A DNA stretch of 18,372 nt, taken from positions 1 to 18,372 of the forward strand of contig JAUQYW010000738.1 of NCBI GenBank assembly GCA_030587525.1, written 5' to 3'. This DNA is from Candidatus Sigynarchaeota archaeon. GTDB taxonomy: Archaea; Asgardarchaeota; Lokiarchaeia; Sigynarchaeales; Sigynarchaeaceae. The notes below the pieces were generated by a model. It had not been told where the DNA came from. It did not search any database and saw nothing but the letters and a program-made list of their open reading frames with translations. Position 1 is the stretch's first letter. Each line of letters opens with the position of its first letter. Position numbers and translations under genes: made by a program. This document shows, in pieces, positions 1-6,805 of the stretch.

Positions 1-78
1 GGGGCGATCGTGCTGCTCGGCATCGGGTTTTATTTCGTCTACGGGGGATTCGTGAAGCCAACGACAGTGAACGCGTGA
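1..78 (+). CDS. C-terminal end of a polytopic membrane protein (5' part outside window)
   Basis: The first frame is open from base 1 and ends at TGA 76-78, giving 25 residues that finish with a hydrophobic helix and a short polar tail. The segment FYFVYGGFVKPT closely matches FYFIYAGFVRPS at the C-terminus of the complete protein encoded at 3066-3926, and the underlying bases are also similar. It is therefore most likely the last TM helix of a paralogue of that protein. The function is unknown, and nothing further can be said because the rest lies outside the window. Confidence 0.75.
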   Translation, partial: GAIVLLGIGFYFVYGGFVKPTTVNA

Positions 79-160
79 ACCAGGCGATGCCTCGTAACTC
101 CTTGCTCAACATGCACCTTTTTTCACCCGCCCATCCTATGTCCGGTCAGTATCGTGAAAA

Positions 161-167
161 GGTGATC
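161..167 (+). promoter_or_regulatory. Strong Shine-Dalgarno site (GGTGATC)
   Basis: GGTGATC is complementary to the usual archaeal 16S 3' end (GATCACC). It lies 4 nt before the ATG at 172, and it is the main reason to take the following 40-codon frame seriously. Confidence 0.55.
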
Positions 168-171
168 CGTC

Positions 172-294
172 ATGAGCGAAAAGAAAGAACCAGCACCAAG
201 CCCTGAAAAGAAGAAAAAAGTTGACCCCTTGCAATTCATGGGCCAATGCGGCACCCGGCCGAGCAAGGATGGCGAAAAAACAGGAAAAAAATGA
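172..294 (+). CDS. Small 40-residue lysine-rich protein, unknown function
   Basis: This short frame starts at ATG 172 behind a perfect GGTGATC Shine-Dalgarno site and ends at TGA 292-294. The product is 40 residues, very basic, with a run KKKK near residues 13-16 and a central stretch VDPLQFMGQCGTRPSK that contains a single cysteine. It has no TM helix and no recognisable domain. It sits between the end of the partial membrane protein (stop at 78) and the convergent gene at 310-831. I do not recognise it. The strong ribosome site argues for a real gene, but a frame this short could be chance, and conservation would decide. Confidence 0.45.
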   Translation: MSEKKEPAPSPEKKKKVDPLQFMGQCGTRPSKDGEKTGKK

Positions 295-309
295 AAGAAT
301 CCGCTATTT

Positions 310-831
310 TTACTTCTTTTTCTTGCCCGCGGCTGGTTTTGCCGCCGGTTTCTCGGCAGCCTTCGCAGCAGGTTTCGGGGCGGCTGGTTTCTCGGCAGCC
401 TTCGCAACAGGTTTCGGGGCGGCCGTCTCTTCCCCGGCACCATCGCCCGCCTTGAGAACACGCTCGAATTCGATGTTGACCGAGAACTGCGGCACGTTGA
501 TCTCGATCTTCACGTTCTCGCCGACCTTGACATCGGTGACCGGAACGAAGAATTTGGCTTCGACATTCACCGGCACGACGCCAGCATCGCGGATGTTCGC
601 GAGCGTGTACTTGTTGCCTTCCCACGAGACCTCGATCTTGTTCATCAAATCCCGGGAGAGTGCTTGCCCGTTGACCTTGATTTCCAGCAAGTCCACGATG
701 TCGCCCGGTGCTTGCCCGACAGGGATCGTCGTGACCATGTTGATGAGCTTGAGTTCCACGCCGCCCTTGACCTTTTTCAGGGCATCTTCGGGAACCATTC
801 GCTTGAGGATATATTTGGGTACGTATGACAT
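310..831 (-). CDS. Small soluble protein with Lys/Ala/Pro-rich C-terminal tail, unknown function
   Basis: The product is 173 residues from ATG 831. Residues 1-127 look like a compact mainly beta domain, opening with MSYVPKYILKRMVPEDALKK and containing repeated valine-rich strands. Residues 137-173 form a disordered tail with two near-identical 13-residue units (PKPVAKAAEKPAA, then PKPAAKAAEKPAA) ending in KKKK, similar in composition to histone H1-like or ribosomal-protein tails. The frame stays open up to ATG 942, but I prefer 831: the folded part seems to begin there and a TATA-like AAAATAAC (861-854) is about 26 nt upstream. There is no signal peptide or TM helix, so it is probably cytoplasmic. 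The basic tail could bind nucleic acid or acidic partners (inference). It runs opposite to its neighbours on both sides. Confidence 0.75.
   Translation of the reverse strand: MSYVPKYILKRMVPEDALKKVKGGVELKLINMVTTIPVGQAPGDIVDLLEIKVNGQALSRDLMNKIEVSWEGNKYTLANIRDAGVVPVNVEAKFFVPVTDVKVGENVKIEINVPQFSVNIEFERVLKAGDGAGEETAAPKPVAKAAEKPAAPKPAAKAAEKPAAKPAAGKKKK
347..424 (-). repeat. Two tandem 39-bp repeats encoding 13-residue tail units
   Basis: Bases 347-385 and 386-424 are two copies of a 39-bp unit that differ at two positions. Because 39 is a multiple of three, copy-number change would lengthen or shorten the Lys/Ala/Pro tail without shifting the frame. Confidence 0.85.
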
Positions 832-853
832 AATTGCTTCACTTTGGTTGGTT

Positions 854-861
854 GTTATTTT
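854..861 (-). promoter_or_regulatory. Candidate TATA box for the gene starting at 831
   Basis: On the minus strand this reads AAAATAAC, centred about 26 nt before ATG 831, the spacing expected for leaderless archaeal transcription. A second AT-rich element near 949-956 could serve the longer reading of the frame instead. Confidence 0.3.
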
Positions 862-1015
862 CACGTTTGGTTCACGAGCAGCCTGGCCCTTCACCCGTTC
901 GGCCGAGCTTGCCCGATTCACGTGCATCTCGCATCCCGCCATAGTTGTAATATAGTAGGGATATGCAAGATGTCGATGCTTGGTCTTATAAAACCATTAG
1001 TGGTGTTTTTCCACA

Positions 1016-1024
1016 TTTTAATAA
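1016..1024 (+). promoter_or_regulatory. Candidate TATA box for the flippase gene
   Basis: TTTTAATAA is centred 25 nt before ATG 1045, which would give a leaderless transcript. Another TATA-like stretch (CTTATAAAA, 985-993) lies further upstream and would give a leader of about 30 nt. No clear Shine-Dalgarno precedes 1045. Confidence 0.4.
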
Positions 1025-1044
1025 GCGAAACGTGAAGTAAGCTC

Positions 1045-3054
1045 ATGGTTGATGGTGTAGCAGCATCGAAAAGTGCAGACGGATCACGGCTCAAGGGCTG
1101 GGTCAAGCAGATTGGCGCCAAGCTTTCCAAGGGAAAGGAAGTCCGGCTCGAAGCAAAGTCGAAGGAAGAAGAACTTTGGAATACCGTGGGGTACCACCGC
1201 ATCACGGGCGGGTTTTTCTATTCTTATATTCTCATGATCGGCGGGGCCATCATCGGGCTCCTTACGCTGTCCTGGTTATTGCCGTTATTTCTACCGTACC
1301 CGGAAATCAATGGCTATAGAGGTATCGTTCAAGGGACCATTCTCGGCCTCTGGTTTGGCATGTTCGATTTCAACCTCGGCGGTGGGGGTGGGTTTTCCGA
1401 TGGTGTATCTCGATTCATCGGGCAATACTCCGACACGAATCCCCGGCGTGCGGTCAAATACATCCAATTTTACATTTGGTGGCAGATGTGGACCGGACTT
1501 GTCCAGATCACGCTATTCATTTTTCTTGCCTTCTTTTATTTTGTTCATACGGGATTTGCTTATCTGTCATGGTTTATCATCGCCGTGACGTTAGAACAAT
1601 ATCCGGGCATGCTCATGATCATGGAGTCTTCGCTCCACGCCTTCCAACGCGGCGACAAGACCGCCTGGCTCTCGTGGTTGCAAGACACGTTTTTCCAGGT
1701 GACCGTGAACATCGTGTTCTTGATCATCGGCAAATGGTGGGGTTCGACGCATCCCGAGGTGGGCGAGCTCATGGGCATCACGTTCTTCTACATCTTGAGC
1801 CAGTTCATGGATGACTGGATCAACTTGGCGGTGGGCGGCAAGATGTTCGCTTCTGTTTTGAAGCCATACGGGATCCGTATGCGCGACGTGTTTGGCATCA
1901 ATTTCGACAAGTCAGTCATCAAGGACTGCTTGAAATACACGGGCAAGCAATGGATTGCAGGACAGATATGGGGCGTCTTCAGTTATTTCATTGGCATTTA
2001 CATCGCCTTGAAATTCCCGTCCATGGCGACGTGGTCGGGCTTGATGACCATCGCCAACGCGTTCGGCAACCTCGCCCGCTTACAAGGGCCAATGATGGGC
2101 AGCGCCGTTCCGGCCTTCAGCGAATCGTTCAACAACGGCAAGAAAGAGCTGTGCAGGTATTTCATCCACGACTCGCTGAAATACTTCATGTTTATAACTA
2201 TATTCATGGCCGTATCGCTGGTCGTGCTCGCAAGCCGGCTGCTCGAGTTCGTTATCGTCGCATTCCCCGAACTAAAATATTACACGTCCGCGTCCGTGCT
2301 CATCCCCACCGTGATCCTCGTGGAATCCTTGAGCCCGCTCACGGGGCTTCCCGACAAGATCTTCAACGCGTGCCACCGACCGCTCACGCCCATCATTCTC
2401 GGGTGGATCTTGACACCGCTCGGTTACGTGTTGAATTTCCTCTTCTTGTACTGGGCCGTGGACGTGAATGTTTTGCCCACGTGGACGCTCATGCTCTACC
2501 CCGGGTTCATCCTCAACATCGTCCGAACCATCATCGCGTTTGCTTGGATGCAGAAAAAATTGATCCGGATCGATTACAAGAAGATCGCCTTCCAGGTGTT
2601 CGTCGCGCCCGTGCTCGCGGCGGTCGCGTACTTTGCCGTGCTCTGGCTTTTCTCATACACTGCCTGGCCCGCGCTGAACGCCCTTTTCAGCGCCATCATC
2701 TCGGCAGTCAAGGACCCGGCAGCGGGAGCCCAGTACGGCGTGCTTGGTGGTTCGCTGGTCGTGATCTTCCTCGTCTTGTTCGTGTTCCCCTACGCCATGT
2801 ACGGCCCATTCTCGGGGCTCTTCGGCGGGTGGGACGATTTCACGCTCGAGGAGTTCAAGAAGTGTGCCTTGATATCCGGGCCGAGCAAAGGCATCACCAT
2901 ACTCGTCTACAAATCTTTTGCCTTCTTCTCCAAGCTCAGCCCCTGGTTCAACAAGCACCCCATGAACGATTATACAATCGTGCAGCGCGAAGCAGAAGAA
3001 TTGATAGCAGAAGGAAAGGCGAATAAAATCCTTACCATTGGAAAGAAGAAATAA
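1045..3054 (+). CDS. MOP-superfamily (Wzx/polysaccharide-flippase-like) membrane transporter
   Basis: The product is 669 residues and strongly polytopic, with about 12-14 predicted TM helices between residues 56 and 585. A basic, soluble N-terminal extension covers residues 1-50 and a charged cytoplasmic tail covers about 595-669. Length, helix distribution and the helix-internal polar/proline pattern (for example residues 325-360 and 415-445) fit the MOP flippase superfamily of Wzx, MurJ and MATE proteins. In that superfamily, Wzx-type members move lipid-linked oligosaccharides across the cytoplasmic membrane. A run LGGGGGFSDG lies near residues 111-120. The assignment rests on overall pattern, not one diagnostic motif. 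The stop at 3052-3054 is immediately followed by the ribosome site of the next gene, so the two are probably co-transcribed. A role in surface glycan or N-glycan precursor export would suit the window, but the substrate is not known. Confidence 0.65.
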   Translation: MVDGVAASKSADGSRLKGWVKQIGAKLSKGKEVRLEAKSKEEELWNTVGYHRITGGFFYSYILMIGGAIIGLLTLSWLLPLFLPYPEINGYRGIVQGTILGLWFGMFDFNLGGGGGFSDGVSRFIGQYSDTNPRRAVKYIQFYIWWQMWTGLVQITLFIFLAFFYFVHTGFAYLSWFIIAVTLEQYPGMLMIMESSLHAFQRGDKTAWLSWLQDTFFQVTVNIVFLIIGKWWGSTHPEVGELMGITFFYILSQFMDDWINLAVGGKMFASVLKPYGIRMRDVFGINFDKSVIKDCLKYTGKQWIAGQIWGVFSYFIGIYIALKFPSMATWSGLMTIANAFGNLARLQGPMMGSAVPAFSESFNNGKKELCRYFIHDSLKYFMFITIFMAVSLVVLASRLLEFVIVAFPELKYYTSASVLIPTVILVESLSPLTGLPDKIFNACHRPLTPIILGWILTPLGYVLNFLFLYWAVDVNVLPTWTLMLYPGFILNIVRTIIAFAWMQKKLIRIDYKKIAFQVFVAPVLAAVAYFAVLWLFSYTAWPALNALFSAIISAVKDPAAGAQYGVLGGSLVVIFLVLFVFPYAMYGPFSGLFGGWDDFTLEEFKKCALISGPSKGITILVYKSFAFFSKLSPWFNKHPMNDYTIVQREAEELIAEGKANKILTIGKKK

Positions 3055-3055
3055 A

Positions 3056-3061
3056 GGAGGG
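3056..3061 (+). promoter_or_regulatory. Shine-Dalgarno site GGAGGG that points to an ATT start
   Basis: GGAGGG directly follows the flippase stop codon. It is ideally placed for a start at ATT 3066 and about 46 nt too far from the first in-frame ATG at 3108. Confidence 0.65.
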
Positions 3062-3065
3062 TTAT

Positions 3066-3926
3066 ATTACGAACGAAATCAAGTTTTTCCTCATTACCTT
3101 CATCATTATGGTTGGACAAACCACGTTGCTCTCGCTTATGGTGATCTTACATCCAGCAGGTTTGATTGGTTGGTCGTTCGATCCTGCTATCGAATGGCTC
3201 AGAGCCATCGTGCTCGTAGCGGGATGCTGCATCCTCGCGTTCATTCTCGTGAAATTCGCGGCAAAATACCGGAAAAATCCGACGCGTGCACGCATGAACG
3301 TCTTGCTCGGGCTTATATCGTTTCTGGTGTCAACATCGGCCTACCTGTTAAGAACCATCACGGTCCGGGGGCTGGATCCCGGTGCCGGCATAATAGATGA
3401 TTTCTTGCTCGATATTTCGCGGGTGTTTTTATTCATCGCGACGTACCTGTTCGTATTGTTCGGGATCATGTTCTTGCTCGCACCAACAAACGAAACAACG
3501 GCGAGCAACTTCAAGAAAGGCATCGAACTCACGTTTTTCATCATTTATTCCATCCATTTCATCACGAAATCAAGTGAGCTGTTTGGTGCCACGGGGGAAA
3601 TCATAACGCAACTGGACAAAGTTATCAGCTATGTTTTTCCAGTTTTTGGCTTGTTCTGCATCGTTATGATCATCGTCATCGCGGTCCGTGCTCGTCGCCT
3701 CGCATCCCACACAACGGATTCCACGTATAGGAACGGATTGAAGGCTTTGGCCATGTCATATCTTGTCTTGCTACTTGGTATTGTGGCATTCTTCTTGAAC
3801 GGAGTGGTTCCTTCGCTCGAGGACAACGCGTATTTTATCATCATCCCCCTCAGTTTGCTCATCATCGCGTTTTATTTCATCTACGCTGGTTTCGTGAGAC
3901 CATCGGGAAAAATGGTTACGAAATGA
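3066..3926 (+). CDS. Polytopic membrane protein, about 8 TM helices, unknown function
   Basis: From ATT 3066 the product is 286 residues (272 from ATG 3108). I chose 3066 because GGAGGG sits 4-5 nt before it, while 3108 has no ribosome site. The added residues also complete the first TM helix, which otherwise begins abruptly. About eight hydrophobic segments span the protein, with short charged loops such as RARR and RKNP-type positions. The final helix ends in FYFIYAGFVRPS, matching the partial protein at 1-78, so the two are paralogues. There is no recognisable catalytic motif and no family I can name. It follows the flippase by 11 nt and probably shares its transcript, so a role connected with envelope glycan export is possible but unproven. 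Confidence 0.7.
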   Translation: MTNEIKFFLITFIIMVGQTTLLSLMVILHPAGLIGWSFDPAIEWLRAIVLVAGCCILAFILVKFAAKYRKNPTRARMNVLLGLISFLVSTSAYLLRTITVRGLDPGAGIIDDFLLDISRVFLFIATYLFVLFGIMFLLAPTNETTASNFKKGIELTFFIIYSIHFITKSSELFGATGEIITQLDKVISYVFPVFGLFCIVMIIVIAVRARRLASHTTDSTYRNGLKALAMSYLVLLLGIVAFFLNGVVPSLEDNAYFIIIPLSLLIIAFYFIYAGFVRPSGKMVTK

Positions 3927-3938
3927 GCCATCGCCTCT

Positions 3939-3970
3939 TTTCCTTCATTCATATTTTCCCTTCTAACTCT
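3939..3970 (+). terminator. Pyrimidine-rich tract after the flippase transcript
   Basis: A stretch rich in T with TTTT runs follows the stop at 3926 and precedes the next promoter. It fits a U-rich archaeal terminator without a hairpin. This is a weak call. Confidence 0.3.
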
Positions 3971-4028
3971 AAGGGATAAAATAACTAGTACTTTACCAAT
4001 CCCCGCGAATATTGGATAAGTGCTAATG

Positions 4029-4039
4029 TTATCTAATAA
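4029..4039 (+). promoter_or_regulatory. Candidate TATA box for the cytochrome-like gene
   Basis: TTATCTAATAA is centred about 25 nt before ATG 4059, supporting a leaderless start there. A second candidate (ATAAAATAA, 3976-3984) is further upstream. Confidence 0.35.
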
Positions 4040-4058
4040 CCTTAGGTTTGATCAGATC

Positions 4059-4562
4059 ATGGGAGTAAAAAAATGTCTTATTCTTTTCACGGGTTTTATT
4101 TTGGTGATGGTTCTATTACCGGGGGTTCTCGCAGAAGATGGTGGAGGTGAAGATGCGGGGGATCTCGCGAAAGGCTTCGGAATCGCGACCGTCGTGATGT
4201 TTGGCCTTGCATCCTTAAATGGCCTGCTTATATTTACGAGTACGCGCAAATCTGGAGCAGCAATGTTCAAGAAAGTGGGCATCAAACCCAAGTATATCTG
4301 GAAGACCCACCATCTCTTCAACATACCCGCGATCGCCCTCGGATTCATTCACGGCCTTTTGATCCATTACGGCGGTGGCGGTGGTGAAGATTTTGGTGCA
4401 AATGGTTGGACGGCACTCGTCGCGTTGGTAATTGTCTTCGTGACTGGTTTCTTTTTCCCTGTTGCCAAGGGTAATGCCAGGAAAGTGCTCCGGGTCGTGC
4501 ACTTTGCTTGTATGATCATCGGAGCAGTCATGATGGGCATCCATGTGGCCATGGGTGAATAA
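4059..4562 (+). CDS. Small exported four-helix membrane protein, probable di-heme b-type cytochrome
   Basis: The product is 167 residues. Residues 1-25 form a classic signal peptide (MGVKK, a hydrophobic core, then LPGVLA before EDGGGE). Four TM helices follow at about 39-60, 84-104, 117-134 and 144-164. The third and last hydrophobic segments each carry a histidine pair 14 residues apart: H84/H98 and H148/H162. That spacing is the one used to hold two stacked b hemes in cytochrome b-type four-helix bundles. The pattern also resembles ferric-reductase-like and b561-like domains. Additional histidines are H85 and H103. Gly/Asp/Glu-rich loops lie outside the bundle. The frame is open upstream to GTG 4020, but starting there would bury the signal peptide behind 13 polar residues, so ATG 4059 is preferred. 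It likely moves electrons across or along the membrane. It is monocistronic and convergent with the PHP gene. Confidence 0.65.
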   Translation: MGVKKCLILFTGFILVMVLLPGVLAEDGGGEDAGDLAKGFGIATVVMFGLASLNGLLIFTSTRKSGAAMFKKVGIKPKYIWKTHHLFNIPAIALGFIHGLLIHYGGGGGEDFGANGWTALVALVIVFVTGFFFPVAKGNARKVLRVVHFACMIIGAVMMGIHVAMGE

Positions 4563-4599
4563 ATTACCTCCTTGATACCTTTTTTCGTTCCTTAACTTA

Positions 4600-6789
4600 T
4601 CATGATGCGGCTTGAACCCAGATAGGTCCCGCATATGCGATCCGCCCGTTGTGCCCCACTATTCGTACCAGGTAAAAGTCTTCGCCGTCAGTGTTAAGCG
4701 CTGCTGGATTAACCGGGTTATCGCTGAAATTGTTGATGTAATATTGGCCATCAAGTTCAGTACAACTCACCGCATCATAGGAGGCGCCGGAAACCGCCGC
4801 GGCGTCGGAAAAAGTCGCGGTGACCACGGGGCCATTGATGGGAATGGATGTTAAAAGAACGCCATTCTTGAAAATCTGGATAGTGGCATTCCAGTCAGGT
4901 AACCAACCAGGCGTCACGGCAGCCGCCCTTGGACGCATGCCCGGCGCGGGAGCACCATCCTGGGCAATCATCACAGTAATCGCACGGGTATCCATACTAT
5001 TCACGACCAAAAAAGTGGCATTGTAGCTCACCCGTGTCCCGTTGATGCTAAAATCCAGGAAGGGGCGACCGTGATCCGAGCTGGCATAAATCAAACCGCG
5101 CTCCAGGCCAGAAAATATTGATTGCCGAGTAAGGTTGCTCGCGCGCACCGCCGTGATTCCGCCAGGACAAGGCAAGTCGATACGATTCACCCACAACGTC
5201 AACGGCTCCTGGTGGCCGATATATGCCGCGGTATGACCGAGAGAGTGCCCCGGGTGCCCATCGTGCTCGTCGCTGTTTGCGGCGAGCCCGAGGCGGTAAC
5301 CCATCTTCAAGCCATCCATGATTGCCGATCCATTCGTGTAAGTTGCTGGGCGATCACCGCAGGGAAGCACGTCGAGTGGATCACGCTGCTCGAAGAGACA
5401 TTCACCATGAACGGAAGTTGCCTCCGCAAATTTCTCGTATTTAGGATTCGTGTAGGTCCAGTCCTCGATATATTCCACTTTCGTTGTATGATGTGGAATG
5501 GCGAGCGCGCGGCAGCCCGTGGCGGCGGTGAATGCATCCAAAGCATTCCAGAGATCTGCCGGTTTTGGCAACGCGATAAAAGATAGAGGTGGATTTTTCG
5601 GGATCTGGGCAGCCGAGAAAACGCAGGTCTTATGACCAGCATTCGCCTGGGTCCATTCCATTCCTTGCAACGCGACGAATTGGCCAGGGGCATAAGCATC
5701 GTTCGTTACCCGCTCGAGCGTGTCCAAACCACCCGGCGTGAACTGCATCGTTTCCGCGTGATCCGTCAACGCGGCATAGTCCAGGCAGGCAACGTGCCGG
5801 GCATAGTAATAGAAGTGCTCGGGCGTGCCCGAACCATCGGACAGCTGGGAATGAGCGTGGATATCGCCCCAAAGGACCAGCGAATCGGCATCGGCCGTGT
5901 CATTCACGATGATGGGGTTACTCCAGTACGTGTTCATTGTCGCCGTATCATTAACCAGCAAGTAATGGATGCCGGGCGTGTCGATGGTGACGTCGAAAAC
6001 GTGCAAGCCGTTGTCCCGCCCGTCGCGGATTTCATATGCCCAGTCCGACGGGAGGGCTTGTCCATTGAAGGTATACGGGGCTGGCAGCGCTGCACTGGTG
6101 CTGGAAAGGGGCGAGAAGGTTGTCAAATTGTAGGAACGTATGGTAAACGCTACCGTGCCTGCATAGATCGCACTCAGCCGCTCGTACACGTCCCACGCTT
6201 CAATCGTCACGTTAAAAGATACGCCCGGCCTCGCGGTGGTAGGGGTATGCACCCAGATGAGGCAAGGGGTGTTGTCGAACATAACGCCGAAGTCGATGTT
6301 CACGCTACTCCACAACAAGACCGGGCCTAAGCATATGCCACAGAGTAGCAGCGTCCTCCCATACCGAGGAAGTGCTTTCCATGCCCTTTCATATCTTGCT
6401 TCAGCGGCGGGAATGACGGTTGATTTTTTCAAGCGCCTTTGATGGAGCAGGAATCCTGTTATGTAGGTCGCAACCGCACCCGGCCCGATAGACATTGCAA
6501 GATATGTCGTTGAAAGGGTGGGCAATCCCGCCGCGTGCGCGATCGCGATGTTAATCAGGATAAACGTCCCAATCCCCGATATCCACGCGAGCACGAGCCC
6601 GTGGCGCTTCCATTGGCGGTCCCTGAACGCGAGGAAGTAGGACAAGCCCACGGCAACGCCGATGAAACTGAAAAAGTACCACGTGGTGGTGTAAGCCCCG
6701 AATAAAAAAACAGCACATCTCATCCAGATCATTACAGTTGTCGAAGCGCGTCGATTGGGTAAGAGTGGTTTTTTTGGCAAGGTCCTCAT
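4600..6789 (-). CDS. Membrane-anchored extracytoplasmic PHP-type hydrolase, DUF3604-like
   Basis: The product is 729 residues. Residues 20-165 hold about five TM helices, and a beta-rich region with N-X-S/T sequons covers about 170-300. The catalytic-looking module covers 305-580 and a beta-rich tail 580-729. The PHP metal-site motifs are visible in order: GDIHAHS (308-314), DG (318-319), TDHAE (342-346), EW (378-379), PHH (432-434) and SDEHDGHPG (506-514). This arrangement matches DUF3604-type PHP proteins, which are predicted metal-dependent phosphoesterases or related hydrolases of unknown substrate. All ten sequons (for example N193, N280, N486, N634) lie after residue 165, so the enzyme part should face outside. 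It starts 16 nt after the stop of the gene at 6806-9397, so the two form an operon. No clear ribosome site is seen, so translation may be coupled to the upstream gene. Confidence 0.85.
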   Translation of the reverse strand: MRTLPKKPLLPNRRASTTVMIWMRCAVFLFGAYTTTWYFFSFIGVAVGLSYFLAFRDRQWKRHGLVLAWISGIGTFILINIAIAHAAGLPTLSTTYLAMSIGPGAVATYITGFLLHQRRLKKSTVIPAAEARYERAWKALPRYGRTLLLCGICLGPVLLWSSVNIDFGVMFDNTPCLIWVHTPTTARPGVSFNVTIEAWDVYERLSAIYAGTVAFTIRSYNLTTFSPLSSTSAALPAPYTFNGQALPSDWAYEIRDGRDNGLHVFDVTIDTPGIHYLLVNDTATMNTYWSNPIIVNDTADADSLVLWGDIHAHSQLSDGSGTPEHFYYYARHVACLDYAALTDHAETMQFTPGGLDTLERVTNDAYAPGQFVALQGMEWTQANAGHKTCVFSAAQIPKNPPLSFIALPKPADLWNALDAFTAATGCRALAIPHHTTKVEYIEDWTYTNPKYEKFAEATSVHGECLFEQRDPLDVLPCGDRPATYTNGSAIMDGLKMGYRLGLAANSDEHDGHPGHSLGHTAAYIGHQEPLTLWVNRIDLPCPGGITAVRASNLTRQSIFSGLERGLIYASSDHGRPFLDFSINGTRVSYNATFLVVNSMDTRAITVMIAQDGAPAPGMRPRAAAVTPGWLPDWNATIQIFKNGVLLTSIPINGPVVTATFSDAAAVSGASYDAVSCTELDGQYYINNFSDNPVNPAALNTDGEDFYLVRIVGHNGRIAYAGPIWVQAAS

Positions 6790-6805
6790 TGCTTCTTTAT
6801 TCTTT

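Noticed and set aside
347..424. CRISPR-like direct repeats
   Set aside because: There are only two adjacent copies with no spacer, a multiple of three in length, and they encode a protein tail.
221..955. Long plus-strand open frame of 244 codons opposite the Lys/Ala/Pro-tail gene
   Set aside because: It is the antisense shadow of the repetitive GC-rich tail and of the folded domain at 310-831. Its product is low-complexity Phe/Ala/Gly repeats with no ribosome site.
1950..3026. Plus-strand open frame of 358 codons inside the flippase gene
   Set aside because: The product is an Arg/His-rich sequence without hydrophobic pattern, whereas the overlapping frame gives a coherent multi-TM protein.
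5632..6330. Plus-strand open frame of 232 codons
   Set aside because: It lies opposite the PHP hydrolase ectodomain, whose frame contains all metal-site motifs. The shadow has no domain and no ribosome site.
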